Assembly: GCA_030760725.1 (NCBI GenBank)
Contig: JASWHV010000016.1
Span: 16,111,084-16,175,083 of the forward strand
From: Neostapfia colusana
Lineage: Eukaryota; Streptophyta; Magnoliopsida; Poales; Poaceae
Reading direction: 5' to 3'
Length of the DNA: 64,000 bases
Part shown: positions 33,053-43,101 of the stretch, in pieces
Layout of the letters: each line of letters starts with the position of its first letter
Position numbering within the stretch: the stretch's first letter is position 1
Made by a program: the position numbers and the translations under genes
Notes under the pieces: model-generated
Databases searched by the model: none
What the model saw: the letters and a program-made list of their open reading frames with translations, nothing else
Told to the model about the DNA's origin: nothing

Positions 33053-35598
33053 CTATTTGTTATCCAGGCCCCCGGCTACCCGGGTGGTCTGGGTGGCGTC
33101 GGCGCCGATTTGGACGAGCCTCAAGGGGACGTCGCCCTCGTTGAGGGGTTGCACATGGGGTGCTGCGGTAGAGGCACGGTGGCGTGCACTTGGGTGGAGC
33201 CGGTTTGGTTCTGCACTGCCTGGGGTTGGTGCTCTAGCTATTGCAAGTGCTTGGAGCTTTTCCATGGCTAACACTGTGGCAGTACGGTCTCCACGAATCC
33301 TGATGACGCATGTTGGTGTAGGCATCTTCAAGACAAGGTAGCCATAGTGGGCTACTGCCATGAATCGGTATAGGGCTGGCCTGCCAATTATGGCGTTGAA
33401 GGGGAGGTCGATCTCCGCCATGTCGAACAGAATGTACTCTGTCCGATAGTTGTCCGGTGCCCCAAAGGTCACCAGGAGGCTGATGTGGCTGTAGGGAACG
33501 ACCTGTCCCGGGCCTACCCCTGAGAACGGGCTCGATGGGGTGAGCTTGGCCATCGGGATCTGCAGCTTCTGGAAAGCTGCGCGACTGATGAGGTTCAGTC
33601 CAGCCCCGCCATCCACCAAAACGTGGTACATCCTTACGTTGGCGATGGTGGGGGCCACCAAGAGCGGTAGTTGGCCGGCCCCAGCCATGTTCCTGGGGCA
33701 GTCGGTGGCATCGAAGCTGATGGGGGTTCCCATCCACCTGAAGTGCGGTGCTGCACCCGGGAGGGGAGCCACCGACGCTACCGCTCGGCGCAAGGTCTTA
33801 ACCGCGCTTCGGGATGAGGGGTCAGCAGACCCATCGAAGATGATGTAGAGCATCTTCCGGTGCTCGTCATCACTGGAACTAGAGCTCTCATGATTGCGCA
33901 CCGCCTTTACAGCGCACTGAGGCTCCTGGAACTCCACCTGGTGGTCGACGTCGTCTGGGGCGTCGACCTTCTGCTTGCCCTCCCTTTGACGGTAGGGTGG
34001 GGCATCAGTTAGAAGCTGCTTCCCTTTCCGGAAGCACTCCGCGAGCTTCTGGATTTCCCGGCACTCGGCAGCAGTATGGTAACTGGTGCCGTGCACGGGG
34101 CATAGCTCGCCCTGGCCCCCGTCCGGAGCCGGTGACTGTCGCGGCCTTTTGTCGGGGCGTGGCCCCCGAGCTCCACTGGGTGCTGCTGCTGCGGCAACGG
34201 GGGCCGCAGACGGCGGTTTCATCTTGCCACCGCCCCTGTTCCTGATCTTCCCGCCGCTTCCATAGGAAGCGGCGCTAGATCCTGGCTGCCCCCCTGGCTC
34301 GGAGGCTGGTAGAGAGTGCCAGTTTCGCCCTTCGACTGCTCTGGCGCACTTGTCCGCCAGGCTGAAGAGCTCTGAGACGTCGCGAACCTCTCTAGTCGCG
34401 AGCTTCTCAAGCATCTTCCTGTCCCAAACACCTTGCCGGAACGCCACCACCACAGAAGCGTTCTGGATGTGTGGGATGGTGTTCCGCACCTGGGAGAACC
34501 GCTGGATGAAGGAACGCAGTGACTCCCCAGGCTGTTGCTGGATGGCATGGAGGTCGAGTTCCGTGCCAGGCTGGGTGTAGGAACTGCCGAAGTTGGCGGT
34601 GAACTGCCGGCAGAGCTCTCCCCACGAAGTTATGGAACCCTGGGGGAGGTTCATAAGCCAAGACCGGGCTGGGCCGGTCAAGGCGATGGGGAAGTAGTTG
34701 GCCATGACGGCCTCATCCCCTCCTGCGGCAAGTACGGCGGTGGAGTAGATCTGGAGAAACTCCGCCGGGTTGACGCTGCCGTCGTACTTTTCGGGCAGGT
34801 GCGGCCGAAACTTGCGCGGCCACCTTGCGAAGCGAAGGTGGGGCGCCAGGGCCGCACACCCTGCCCCTGCTGCTGCAGGTGTTGGTGCCGCGAACGCTTG
34901 GTTCGCCATTGGCACAGTGTACTCCGGTATGGGAAAGGCTTCGCCATAGACGGGGGCGCCGTTTGCAGGGCATATAGCTGTGGTATATGCTGCGCGGCGT
35001 ACACCTGGGGCAGAGATCACGTGGCGAAGGTCTGCGCCCCAGGCTGGGTCGAGACTGACGTCATGCTGTCGCCAACCTCTTGGTTGCGACGCCTTTCTCG
35101 ACGTCGCTTGAGGTACACCCGGGCATCCTGGCCCAAGTGGCACCGTTCCAGCTCTGTCCTTAGGTCCGTCGACTGAGGCCTGGTGGAGCTGGGATCCGCC
35201 GTCTGTCCGTCAACCGTTGGCGTGCGCGTCAGCGACACTGCCGGTTGGCCGGGGCGTCGTCCCCGCCGAAGTCGAGGGTTTGCGGCGGCGACGACGAGAC
35301 GGTCTACCTCACGAATCCACCGTTGGGTCGCTGCCTGAGGCGCGTCCCTAGCAGGCGGATTGCACAATAGTGCTCTTGCTGCAGCTAGCGCACCCCCGTG
35401 GGGTACGCTCAGCGCTGCAGAAGATCTGACGCTGGTTGGAGCCTGCATTACCGGAGTCGGCGTTGCCGAAGTCGGCTGCTGGCTACCAGCTTGCGCCGAC
35501 ACACTCCGTCCTGAGTGTGTCGACACGTACTCCCCGCTGGTCACGGCTCGCCGTGAGCGCGGGGGAGGAGAGTTTGTCGCTGAAGGAAGCTTGGTCAT
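33053..35598 (-). pseudogene. Gag-protease of Tat element I
   Basis: Starts at ATG 35598 (MTKLPSATNS). The N-terminal part is open to a TGA at 35019-35017, where element III has CGA; a single-base deletion near 34957 follows, then the frame is open to 33053. Capsid (FARWPRKFRPHLPEKYDG) and the knuckle CPVHGTSYHTAAEC are followed, unlike in elements II and III, by a linker and a retropepsin-like protease with DGGAGLNLIS in place of the usual D-S/T-G and a downstream ..NAIIGRPAL motif. This shows that the compact elements' gag ends just where the protease begins here. Confidence 0.9.
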
Positions 35599-35633
35599 CT
35601 TCGTCGGCGGAAACTCGTCGCGCAAGGGAAAAG

Positions 35634-35652
35634 CCCCCTTCCTGGCGCGCCA
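35634..35652 (-). other. Primer binding site of Tat element I
   Basis: Minus strand TGGCGCGCCAGGAAGGGGG, identical to that of element II, starting three bases from the LTR end. Confidence 0.87.
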
Positions 35653-35654
35653 AA

Positions 35655-36740
35655 TGTCGAAGTGTGTGGTCGACACTTCCCCCGGACCTGCACTGGGCAG
35701 CCCGCGGAGGTTCTTTTTCGGAGGGGCTAGTCACTTGCGGAGAGCTTGAGCGTAGGGACGAGTTAAGGGGGGGGGCTTGACACGGCGAGTTTTACGTGGT
35801 TCAGGCCGCCGGAGCGTAAAACCCTACGTCCACGGCGAGCTGAGGAGCTCGCTGTATTGCTTGTTGCTCAGAACCGGAGTCCTGAGCTTGAGGATGAGTT
35901 ATGCCTAGCGTATGAGTTGCGGGAGTGCGAACCCTCGCTAACGTTGCCTACCCGAGCCTTTTATAGTCCAAGGCTCACGTGGCTTACAAGGGGGGCCCAG
36001 GACCCGACAGGTGGTCCCGAGGAGATTGCCTGCTAACTATCGTATCCGCAGTTACGTAGGTAGTTGTCTCTGGCGAAGGCTTCTGAGTCTTCATTTTCCC
36101 GCCCTGCCCATGCCGCATGCTAGTCGTAGTGGTTGATGACGGCGGAGGCGGCAGGGGATGTCTTGTCGCTGTGTTTATTGGATGGCAGGTTCTGACACCG
36201 CGCGCCAGTCTGTGATGCGACTGGGCACAACGGCACCTGACAGAGGCGTGCTCCACGTCTCCGCGTCTTGGGAAGGCGCGGGTCTTGAATACCTTGTATG
36301 GGCAAGGTATGGGGCGTCTTTACGCCCGCTGCCTACCACTCAGGGGCAGGCAGCGCTCTTCTGCTGGACACGTGGCGGGCCTGGAGCCCTCCTCAGAGAA
36401 GAGGGAGGTCCGGCCCCGCAGGACACGTGGAACCTTCGGACCTCTCCCCGCGGAGGGGGAGGTCCGGCTTCTGTCGGCCATGTGGTGGGCCCGGAGCTCT
36501 CCTCTGAGGAGAGGGAGGTCCGGCCCCGCTGGACACGTGGCGCCTTCGGACCTCTTTCCCGCGGAGGGGGAGGTCCGGCTTCTGCAGGCCACGTGGCGAG
36601 CCCGGAGCTCTCCTCTGAGGAGAGGGAGGTCTGGCCCCACCGGACGCGTGGCGCCTTCGGAGCTCTCCCTGCGGAGAAGGGCGAGATCCTTAGGCATTTT
36701 CCCCTGTGCGCGGGGGTACCCCATATCGCGGGTACCGACA
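35655..36740 (-). repeat. 5' LTR of Tat element I
   Basis: 1,086 bp. TATA box CTATAAAAGG at 35966-35957 (minus). G-box array with exact CACGTG at 36369, 36424, 36534 and 36590 and a decayed CATGTG at 36479, keeping the 55-bp spacing. The right TSD GTCGT follows. Confidence 0.95.
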
Positions 36741-38041
36741 GTCGTGAACTCAAATGAGCTCCAAAACGGCTCTAAATAGCATGTCACCGTGCGACCTAGG
36801 TCAAAAATGGGGAAAAATTGCAAAACTCAGAGAACAACGGCTATACTCGATGGTTCTCCGAGGTTTCTTATCCTATGAACTTGCACATACATCTAAAAGT
36901 AGTTTTCTAATCTTGGTGATGAGTGGTGCGACATGTAACATGAATTTGAAAAGTTGGCCGGCGGTCCCTTCTGCACACCGGCGCAAAAACGTGAAATTCC
37001 GGCGAGGGCAGCCCATGGCATGCGGCCAGAGTTTGGTGTGAAGGAGTAGGAGACCTTAACGAACCTTTTTTATGTTCACAGTTCGGAAGAAGAGAGGCTG
37101 TGGTGGCCAGACGACGTGGTCTTGTGGCGGAGGCTCGGCTTGAACTGAGAAGAAAGAAGAGGATCGGGTGAGAGCAGAGAGCTTCGTGCGAGCGGCGATA
37201 TTCTTTCGTGCGAGGGCGAAGTAATAGGGGCTGTGAGCGGTGAAATGGTTTGGATAGAGTCGGGCGTGAGGAATAGAAGCTAGCGACACTGCTCGGTTGG
37301 AAAATATTAGCGAGCAGGAGGTGGCGCCGGTTTCACCTCGATGGCTATCACCGCTGCGGCCAGAGAAACAGAGCAACGAAACCTTCGGGAGCAAGTCAAT
37401 TGGCTCACTGACATGTGGGTCCAAGCTTCAGATTTGTCCAACAGAATTTAATTTTTCCTACTGCTCTAAATATTGTGACCACACTATCCTTGGTAACGAT
37501 CAAAGCACCAAATTACCCTTTGAATTTGCATACTTCAAAGTATGAACTGGTTTGGATAATTTACAGCAAATGTAAGGCTGAAATTCAAATTGAGTTTGAA
37601 TTTGCCCAATTTAGCTCATGTCAAGATCAACTCCAAATGAAGTGAAAATTGGTGTGTGAGCTCATAAAAATGTGCTGAGTGTGAATATAAATCCCACTTT
37701 TGAATTTATATGATGAAAGGAGTTTGAATTTGAATTTAAGTTCAGACTAACCTTTTAATGATGGTACCCAAAAGTACCTCAAATAAGTTTGGATTTGGGT
37801 GAAATTTTGCATGAGCACTCCTAACCAAGTTTAGGATTAATTATATGCTCAACCCCTATATGATGCATGTCAAAAATGCCACCTTTGAATTATGTGGGTT
37901 CATCTCCTAATAAATCTATTTACGGTGGTTTCTTGCTCTACAAATGTGTTCATGTGATTACCACAAATGAGCTGAGATGTGGGTGTGATGAACACCTTTA
38001 GCAAGTGAAAAACTCGAGCCCTTACACTTTTGTTCTAGACA
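36741..38041 (-). repeat. Long LTR of the outer element, piece 3 of 3
   Basis: Continues piece 2 after the right GTCGT duplication. A possible LTR start (minus TGTCTAGAAC) lies at 38041, which together with the TGTGAGGACC end at 1223 would give an LTR of about 4 kb, but the boundary is a guess and no duplicated target site was found. AT-rich, no gene supported. Confidence 0.45.
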
Positions 38042-38049
38042 CGGCCAAG

Positions 38050-39217
38050 TGAGGATACAATTAGGAGCTAGCGATGTAAACCAACTAAAAGCGTGTCGGT
38101 TAGGGACAAGAGGAACAACCTGATCCGGTGAACATCCGTGATTCCTACATCATTGCACTGGGTAAAGAATTGGCCTAAGTGTTCTTTAGTAGTTTTAGAA
38201 TCCTCCTCATTAAACTTAATGAAATCCGGCAGCCTAAAGCCTCTAGGATATGGTACATTATCATAGTGGTTGGGGCAAGGCTTTCGGCAGATTCTAATGG
38301 TTGTTCTGGTTGCCACCCCGAGCTCTCTAAATGTTCTAGTCACTTGTTCCTTAAGTTCTTCATGTGGTGCATTGTTTTGTGGCATAGGAGGTTCAAGAAA
38401 GTTGCAAGGTGCAACTTGTGGAGGTAATGGAGGAAAGTACGCGTCGGGTACTGGCTCGAGCGGTACACCACTTACCGTGGATGGAACGGCAGGTCCATAT
38501 GCCACCGTTTGGGAGTATGGTTGCTGCATGTTCATGGTAGGCTGCCTGGCTTACGCGAACGTGGGTGGCATGCAAGGTGACGAAGTGCTAGCTATGTTCC
38601 CTGCTGCTCTACTCGAGTTAGCATCCGTGCGTTTGCCTACTGCCTCGTCTTGCACTTGCTGCACGGTAGATCGGATCTGCCGGTGGAGGTTCTGATCTAT
38701 CGTGTGTTCTACGTCGGTTTTGAACGTGTCGAAATAATTCTTGAGTTTGTACGCTACTGACGATGCCATCTGCTCTAGATCAGCGTTGTACTTCATGGCG
38801 ACCAATACATCCACAAGTTGAACGAGTTCTTCGAGTGATATCGGTGTGCTTACCTTGCGTGTTGTCGCCTCGTGCGTGTCAGCCTTCTGGACGATGCCTT
38901 CTCGTGTCTTCTGGAAGCAAGCAAGCATGGTTTGTAGCCGCACCATCTTTTTTTCCTAGATCCCCCACTCCAATTCTTCTTTGGATGCGTTCACGATATT
39001 CCTACGAAAGATCCTCGAGCTGGACGTCGATGACGTTGCTCACGTTGACAGCTTTGCCGTCGGCCTTCCTCCTAGACGCATCATCCGTTCTCTTCCCGGT
39101 TGCGATCGGTACAAGAACGTGCCGATCACGTAGTAGATGAGTTTGGTTGATGTGAATGACGTCTCTCCCCAGTGGAGTCGCTAATTCTGTTCGTGGAACA
39201 GTTGATGGAGTTGCCAA
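38050..39217 (-). pseudogene. Gag relic of another Ty3/gypsy element
   Basis: From 38946 down, one frame with a single TAA at 38550-38548 reads as a gypsy gag. It has an N-terminal coiled region (VQLVDVLVAMKYNADLEQ), a Pro-rich linker, then PNHYDNVPYPRGFRLPDFIKF and RLFLLSLTDT, which match the capsid start of non-chromovirus gypsy elements. It stops abruptly at about 38050, so the rest of gag and all of pol are missing. Between 39217 and 38947 a second frame overlaps the primer binding region. Lineage within gypsy is uncertain. Confidence 0.7.
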
Positions 39218-39220
39218 AAC

Positions 39221-39881
39221 TGTGTAAATCTCGGTGTTAGCTCACCCAAACTTAGATAAAAGCAAGATACCTAGTTAGGAACGTGATAAATCTCATTTAC
39301 AGGGAGAGGGACGGATGCTTTCCTCGGTAAAGCAACAAAGAGCTATGAAACTAAGCTATAAACTACGAAAACAAGAAAGAAAAGTAGATGAATGAAAATT
39401 TTGTATTTGTCGACTTGATTGGTTCTTTTTTCATCGGCAGAGAGCTGCATTTATATAGACTCGATAGAAACTGGTAGACCGGATCTCCTAAGTTTAAACT
39501 AGACTCAATTTATCTCTAAAGCATGACCGACTCGTACAAGATCTTCTAGAACTCTGACAGGATGCTATCTAATATTTACAATATTTTTGAGTTCTACCGA
39601 TAATGGATAAGTTCTACTCGGCCTTTGTATCTTTGTGGTTTAGCTGGTTTATCTTGCAGCCGCGAGGTAACTCAGTCTTCTCGGGTCGAACTCCCACCCG
39701 GGTGCTTGTATCTTGAGTTTCCGAGGTAAAAAGGCTTCTCGCAAAAAATCCTCCAGTCTCGGGTATGTTCCTTCGCTGAAGTCTTCTACACCTCGAATTC
39801 TTGAGACAAAAGGTCCTTTCCACCTTGTTTTCTGACTCCCCCGACAAGCAAAATTCAGAACAAATTTTCACCCCCAACGCA
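39221..39881 (-). repeat. 5' LTR of the truncated gypsy relic
   Basis: The plus left end TGTGTAAATC is next to a PBS-like GTTTTGGCAACTCC (minus, 39220-39206), and the right end is ..CCCCAACGCA. On the minus strand CTATATAAATGC at 39459-39448 is a good TATA box, supporting the orientation. 661 bp by these boundaries. The element's other LTR is not in the window. Confidence 0.6.
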
Positions 39882-39893
39882 CGTGAGTGGGAG

Positions 39894-40188
39894 TGTTGAA
39901 GTATAAGTGAATTATTCATCCTTCTCCATCAGTTTAAACTTTTGGTTACAAATGATAGGTGCATAGTAGCTTAATATTGTATCAGAGTCACATGTCTCTG
40001 AGTTCGAATTTATAGCGGTAACGATTTATTATATAAATTGTAGCCAACCTCTATTCTATGTTTGAGGCGCGAGGGAGCCTACACGCAAGGGGTAGTGTTG
40101 AAAACTTGAAATATAAGTGAATTTTGCCCACTCTTCTCCATTAGCTTAAACTTTTGGGTTCAAATTATTAGTGCATAATAGCTTAACA
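39894..40188 (+). mobile_element. TRIM/SMART-like miniature LTR retrotransposon
   Basis: 295 bp. LTR1 39894-39976 (TGTTGAAGTATAAGTG..TAGCTTAATA) and LTR2 40097-40188 (TGTTGAAAACTTG..TAGCTTAACA) are direct repeats. A PBS-like TTGTATCAGAGTC starts at 39977, one to two changes from the initiator-Met form, and a purine tract GCAAGGGGTAG (40086-40096) precedes LTR2. There is no coding capacity. The size and layout match the very small LTR elements described in grasses (TRIM/SMART). No perfect target duplication is visible (left GGGAG, right AATGT), so it is old or has suffered edge changes. Tat element III inserted 8 bp past its right end. Confidence 0.8.
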
Positions 40189-40196
40189 AATGTAAC

Positions 40197-41294
40197 TGTC
40201 GGTACCTGAGATATGGGGTACCCCCGCGCACAGGGTAAAGTGCCTAAGGTGCTCGCCCTTCTCCGCAGGGAGAGCTCCGAAGGCGCCACGCGTCTGGCGG
40301 GGCCGGACCTCCCTCTCCTCAGAGGAGGGCTCCGGGCCCGCCACGTGGCATACAGAAGCCGGACCTCCCCTCCGCGGGAGAGAGGTCCGAAGACGCTACG
40401 CGTCCAGCGGGGCCGGATCTCCCTCTCCTCAGAGGTGAGCTCCGGGCCCGCCACGTGGCATACAGAAGCGGGACCTCCCCCTCCGCGGGAGAGAGGTCCA
40501 AAGGCGCCATGCGTCCAGCAGGGCCGGACCTCCCTCTCCTCAGAGAAGAGCTCCGGACCCGCCATGTGGCTAGAAGAACGGTGCTGCCTGCCCCCGAGCG
40601 GTAGGCAGCGGGCGTAAAGGCGCCCCTCATCTTGCCCGTACAAGGTATTCAAGGCCCGCGTCTTCCCAAGACGTGGAAACGCGGAGCACGCGTCTGTCAG
40701 GTGCCGTTGCGTCCAGTCGCATCACCGACTGGCGCGCGGTGTCAGAACCTGACAGGTAATAAACGCCGCGACAAGACATCCCATGCCGCCTGCGCCGTCA
40801 TCAACCACTACGACTAGCGCACGGCATGGGCAGGGCGGCAAAAGGAAGACTCAGAAGCCTTCGACCGGAGGCAACCACCGGCATAACTACAGATACGGTA
40901 GATAATAGACAATCTTCCCGGGACCACCTGTCGGGTCCCGGCTTCCCTTGTAAGCCGCCCGAGCCTTGGACTATAAAAGGCTCGGGTAGGCGTCGATAGC
41001 AAGGTTTCGCATTCCGCAACTCATACGCTAGCCATACACTCTCAAGCTGTAACTCACCCCCAAGCTCAGGCCCCCGGCCCTGAGCAGCAATCAATACAGC
41101 GAGCTCCATAGCTCGCCGTGGACGTAGGGTTTTACGCTCCGGCGGCCTGAACCACGTAAAACTCCCCGTGTCAAGCTCTCACTAACTCGTCCATCTGCGC
41201 AATCTCTCTGCTAGGAACTAGCCCCTCCGAAAAAAGAACCTCCGCGGGCTGCCCAGTGCATGCCCGGGGGAAGTGTCGATCGCACACTTCGACA
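40197..41294 (+). repeat. 5' LTR of Tat element III
   Basis: TGTCGGTACC..CACACTTCGACA. TATA box CTATAAAAGG at 40971-40980. G-boxes at 40342 and 40452 (110 bp apart), with the intervening boxes decayed to ACGCGTC. An inverted repeat GAAGTGT/ACACTTC lies at the U5 end. Confidence 0.95.
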
Positions 41295-41296
41295 TT

Positions 41297-41316
41297 TGGT
41301 GCGCCAGGTAGGGGGG
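41297..41316 (+). other. Primer binding site of Tat element III
   Basis: TGGTGCGCCAGGTAGGGGGG follows the LTR end by two bases. It differs from elements I and II at C to T and A to T positions. Confidence 0.87.
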
Positions 41317-41352
41317 TTTTTCCCCTAGCGCGACGAGTTTCCGCCGGCGAAG

Positions 41353-43101
41353 ATGACCAAGCTCCCTTCAGCGGCAAACTCTCCCCCTCAGCATTCACGG
41401 CGAACCGTGACCAGCGGAGAGTACATGTCGACGCACTCAGGACGGAGTGTGTCGGCACAAGCGGGTAGCCAGCAGCCGACTCCGGCAACGCCGACTCTGG
41501 CTATGCTGGCCCCAACCAGCGTGAGGTCTTCTGCAGCGCTGAGCGTACACCATGGAGGTGCGCTAGCTGCAGCAAGGGCGCTGCTGCGCAACCCACCTGC
41601 AGGGGATGCGCCCCATTCAGCGACCCAGCAATGGGTCCGCGAGGTGGACCGCCTCGTCGTCGCCGCCGCGAACCCTCGGTTTCGGCGAGGGCGGCGCCCA
41701 GGGCAACCGGCTATGTCGCTGACGCGCACACCCACGGTTGACGGGCTAACAGCGGATTCCAGCTCCTCCAGGCTCCTGTCGACGGACCTGCGAAGGGAAC
41801 TGGAACGGTGCCACTTGGGGCAGGACGCCCGAGTGTACCTCGAGCGACATCGAGAAAGACGTCGCAACCATGAGGCAGGCGACAGCATGTCATCGGCCTC
41901 GACGCAACCAGAAGGGCAGGCCTTCGCCATGCGAGCCCCGCCTCAGGCATATGCTGCACAACATATGCCACCACCATATGCGCCGCAAGTAGCGGCCCCG
42001 GCCTATGGTGCAGCCTTGCCAATGCCGGGATACGTGGTGCCAGGTGTGAACCACCTGCTCACAGCACCAGTACCTGCAGCAGAAGGTGCAGGATGTGCGG
42101 CCCTTGCACCCCACCTTCGCTTCGCAAGGTGGCCGCGCAAGTTTCGCCCGCACTTGCCCGAGAAGTACGACAGAAGCGTCAACCCGGCGGAGTTCCTCCA
42201 GATCTACTCCACCGCCGTACTTGCTGCAGGAGGCGATGAGGCTGTCATGGCCAACTACTTTCCCGTCGCCTTGACCGGCCCAGCCCGGTCCTGGCTCATG
42301 AATCTACCTCAGGGGTCCATAACCTCCTGGGGTGAGCTCTGCCGGCAGTTCGTCGCCAACTTCGGCAGCTCCTACACCCGTCCCGGCACGGAGCTCGACC
42401 TCCACGCCGTCAAGCAACAACCTGGGGAGTTGCTGCGCTCTTTCATCCAGCGGTTCTCTCAGGTGCACAACACCATCCCACATATCCAAAGCGCCTCTGT
42501 GGTGGTGGCGTTCCGACAGGGTGTCCGGGACGAGAAAATGCTCGAGAAGCTCGCGACCAGAGAGGTCCGTGACGTCTCGGAGCTCTTTAGCCTGGCGGAC
42601 AAGTGCGCCAGGGCAGCCGAAGGGCGGAACTGGCACGCACTGCCGACCTCCGAGTCAGGAGGGCAGCCCGGGTCCGCTGCTGCTGCCTATGGGGGTGGCA
42701 AGAAGACCAAGAACCGGGGGAGTGGGAAGATGAAGTCACCATTCACGGCCCCCGTCGCCGCAGCTGCGACAACCAGCGGAGCTCGGGGGCCGCGCCCCGA
42801 CAAGAGGCAGCAGCAATCACCGGCCCCAGACAGTGGCCAAGGCGGGCTATGCCCCGTGCATGGCACCTGCAACCATACAGCTGCCGAGTGCTGGGAGATC
42901 CAGAGGCTCGCAGAGCGCTTCCGCAATGGAAGACAGCAGAGGGCTGAAGCACCGCCCTACCCTCAGAGGGATGGCAAACAGAAGGCCGATGCCCCAGTCA
43001 CCGCCGCCCACCAAGTGGGGTTCCAGGAGCCTCAGCGTGTCATAAAGACAGTGCATGACGGTGAGGACTCCAGTTCTGACGGTGACGGGCCAAGGCGTTA
43101 G
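41353..43101 (+). CDS. Intact Gag of Tat element III, 582 aa
   Basis: Opens at ATG 41353 (MTKLPSAANS), 58 bases after the LTR, and stays open to TAG at 43099-43101. Residues 1-120 are Ser/Ala/Pro-rich. The capsid core at about 235-420 has FARWPRKFRPHLPEKYDR, EFLQIYSTAVLAAGGDEAVM, SWGELCRQFVANFG and LRSFIQRFSQVHNTIPHI. A zinc-knuckle-like CPVHGTCNHTAAEC (Cx2Hx4Hx4C) lies near 497. The frame ends where protease would start in element I. This is the only undamaged gag among the three Tat copies, so it is the best candidate for a functional trans- or cis-acting capsid protein. Confidence 0.9.
   Translation: MTKLPSAANSPPQHSRRTVTSGEYMSTHSGRSVSAQAGSQQPTPATPTLAMLAPTSVRSSAALSVHHGGALAAARALLRNPPAGDAPHSATQQWVREVDRLVVAAANPRFRRGRRPGQPAMSLTRTPTVDGLTADSSSSRLLSTDLRRELERCHLGQDARVYLERHRERRRNHEAGDSMSSASTQPEGQAFAMRAPPQAYAAQHMPPPYAPQVAAPAYGAALPMPGYVVPGVNHLLTAPVPAAEGAGCAALAPHLRFARWPRKFRPHLPEKYDRSVNPAEFLQIYSTAVLAAGGDEAVMANYFPVALTGPARSWLMNLPQGSITSWGELCRQFVANFGSSYTRPGTELDLHAVKQQPGELLRSFIQRFSQVHNTIPHIQSASVVVAFRQGVRDEKMLEKLATREVRDVSELFSLADKCARAAEGRNWHALPTSESGGQPGSAAAAYGGGKKTKNRGSGKMKSPFTAPVAAAATTSGARGPRPDKRQQQSPAPDSGQGGLCPVHGTCNHTAAECWEIQRLAERFRNGRQQRAEAPPYPQRDGKQKADAPVTAAHQVGFQEPQRVIKTVHDGEDSSSDGDGPRR

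Larger units (their letters stand above)
16579..36740 (-). mobile_element. Tat-lineage Ty3/gypsy retrotransposon, element I (with element II nested inside)
   Basis: Flanked by the 5-bp duplication GTCGT (16574-16578 and 36741-36745). LTRs are 16579-17661 and 35655-36740 (TGTCGGTACC..CTTCGACA on the minus strand). The PBS lies left of the right LTR and a G-rich PPT right of the left LTR. Removing nested element II and its duplicated site leaves about 12.1 kb. The sense strand carries gag, protease, RT, two RNase H domains and the beginning of integrase; the opposite strand carries a long spliced ORF near the 3' LTR. The dual RNase H, the antisense ORF and the gag type place it in the Tat group (RIRE2/Grande/Retand-like). 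Numerous stops and loss of most of integrase show it is defective. Confidence 0.95.

Noticed and set aside
39882..40196. TRIM direct repeats as the two LTRs of the gypsy relic at 39221
   Set aside because: They have their own PBS and PPT in plus orientation and no similarity to 39221-39881.
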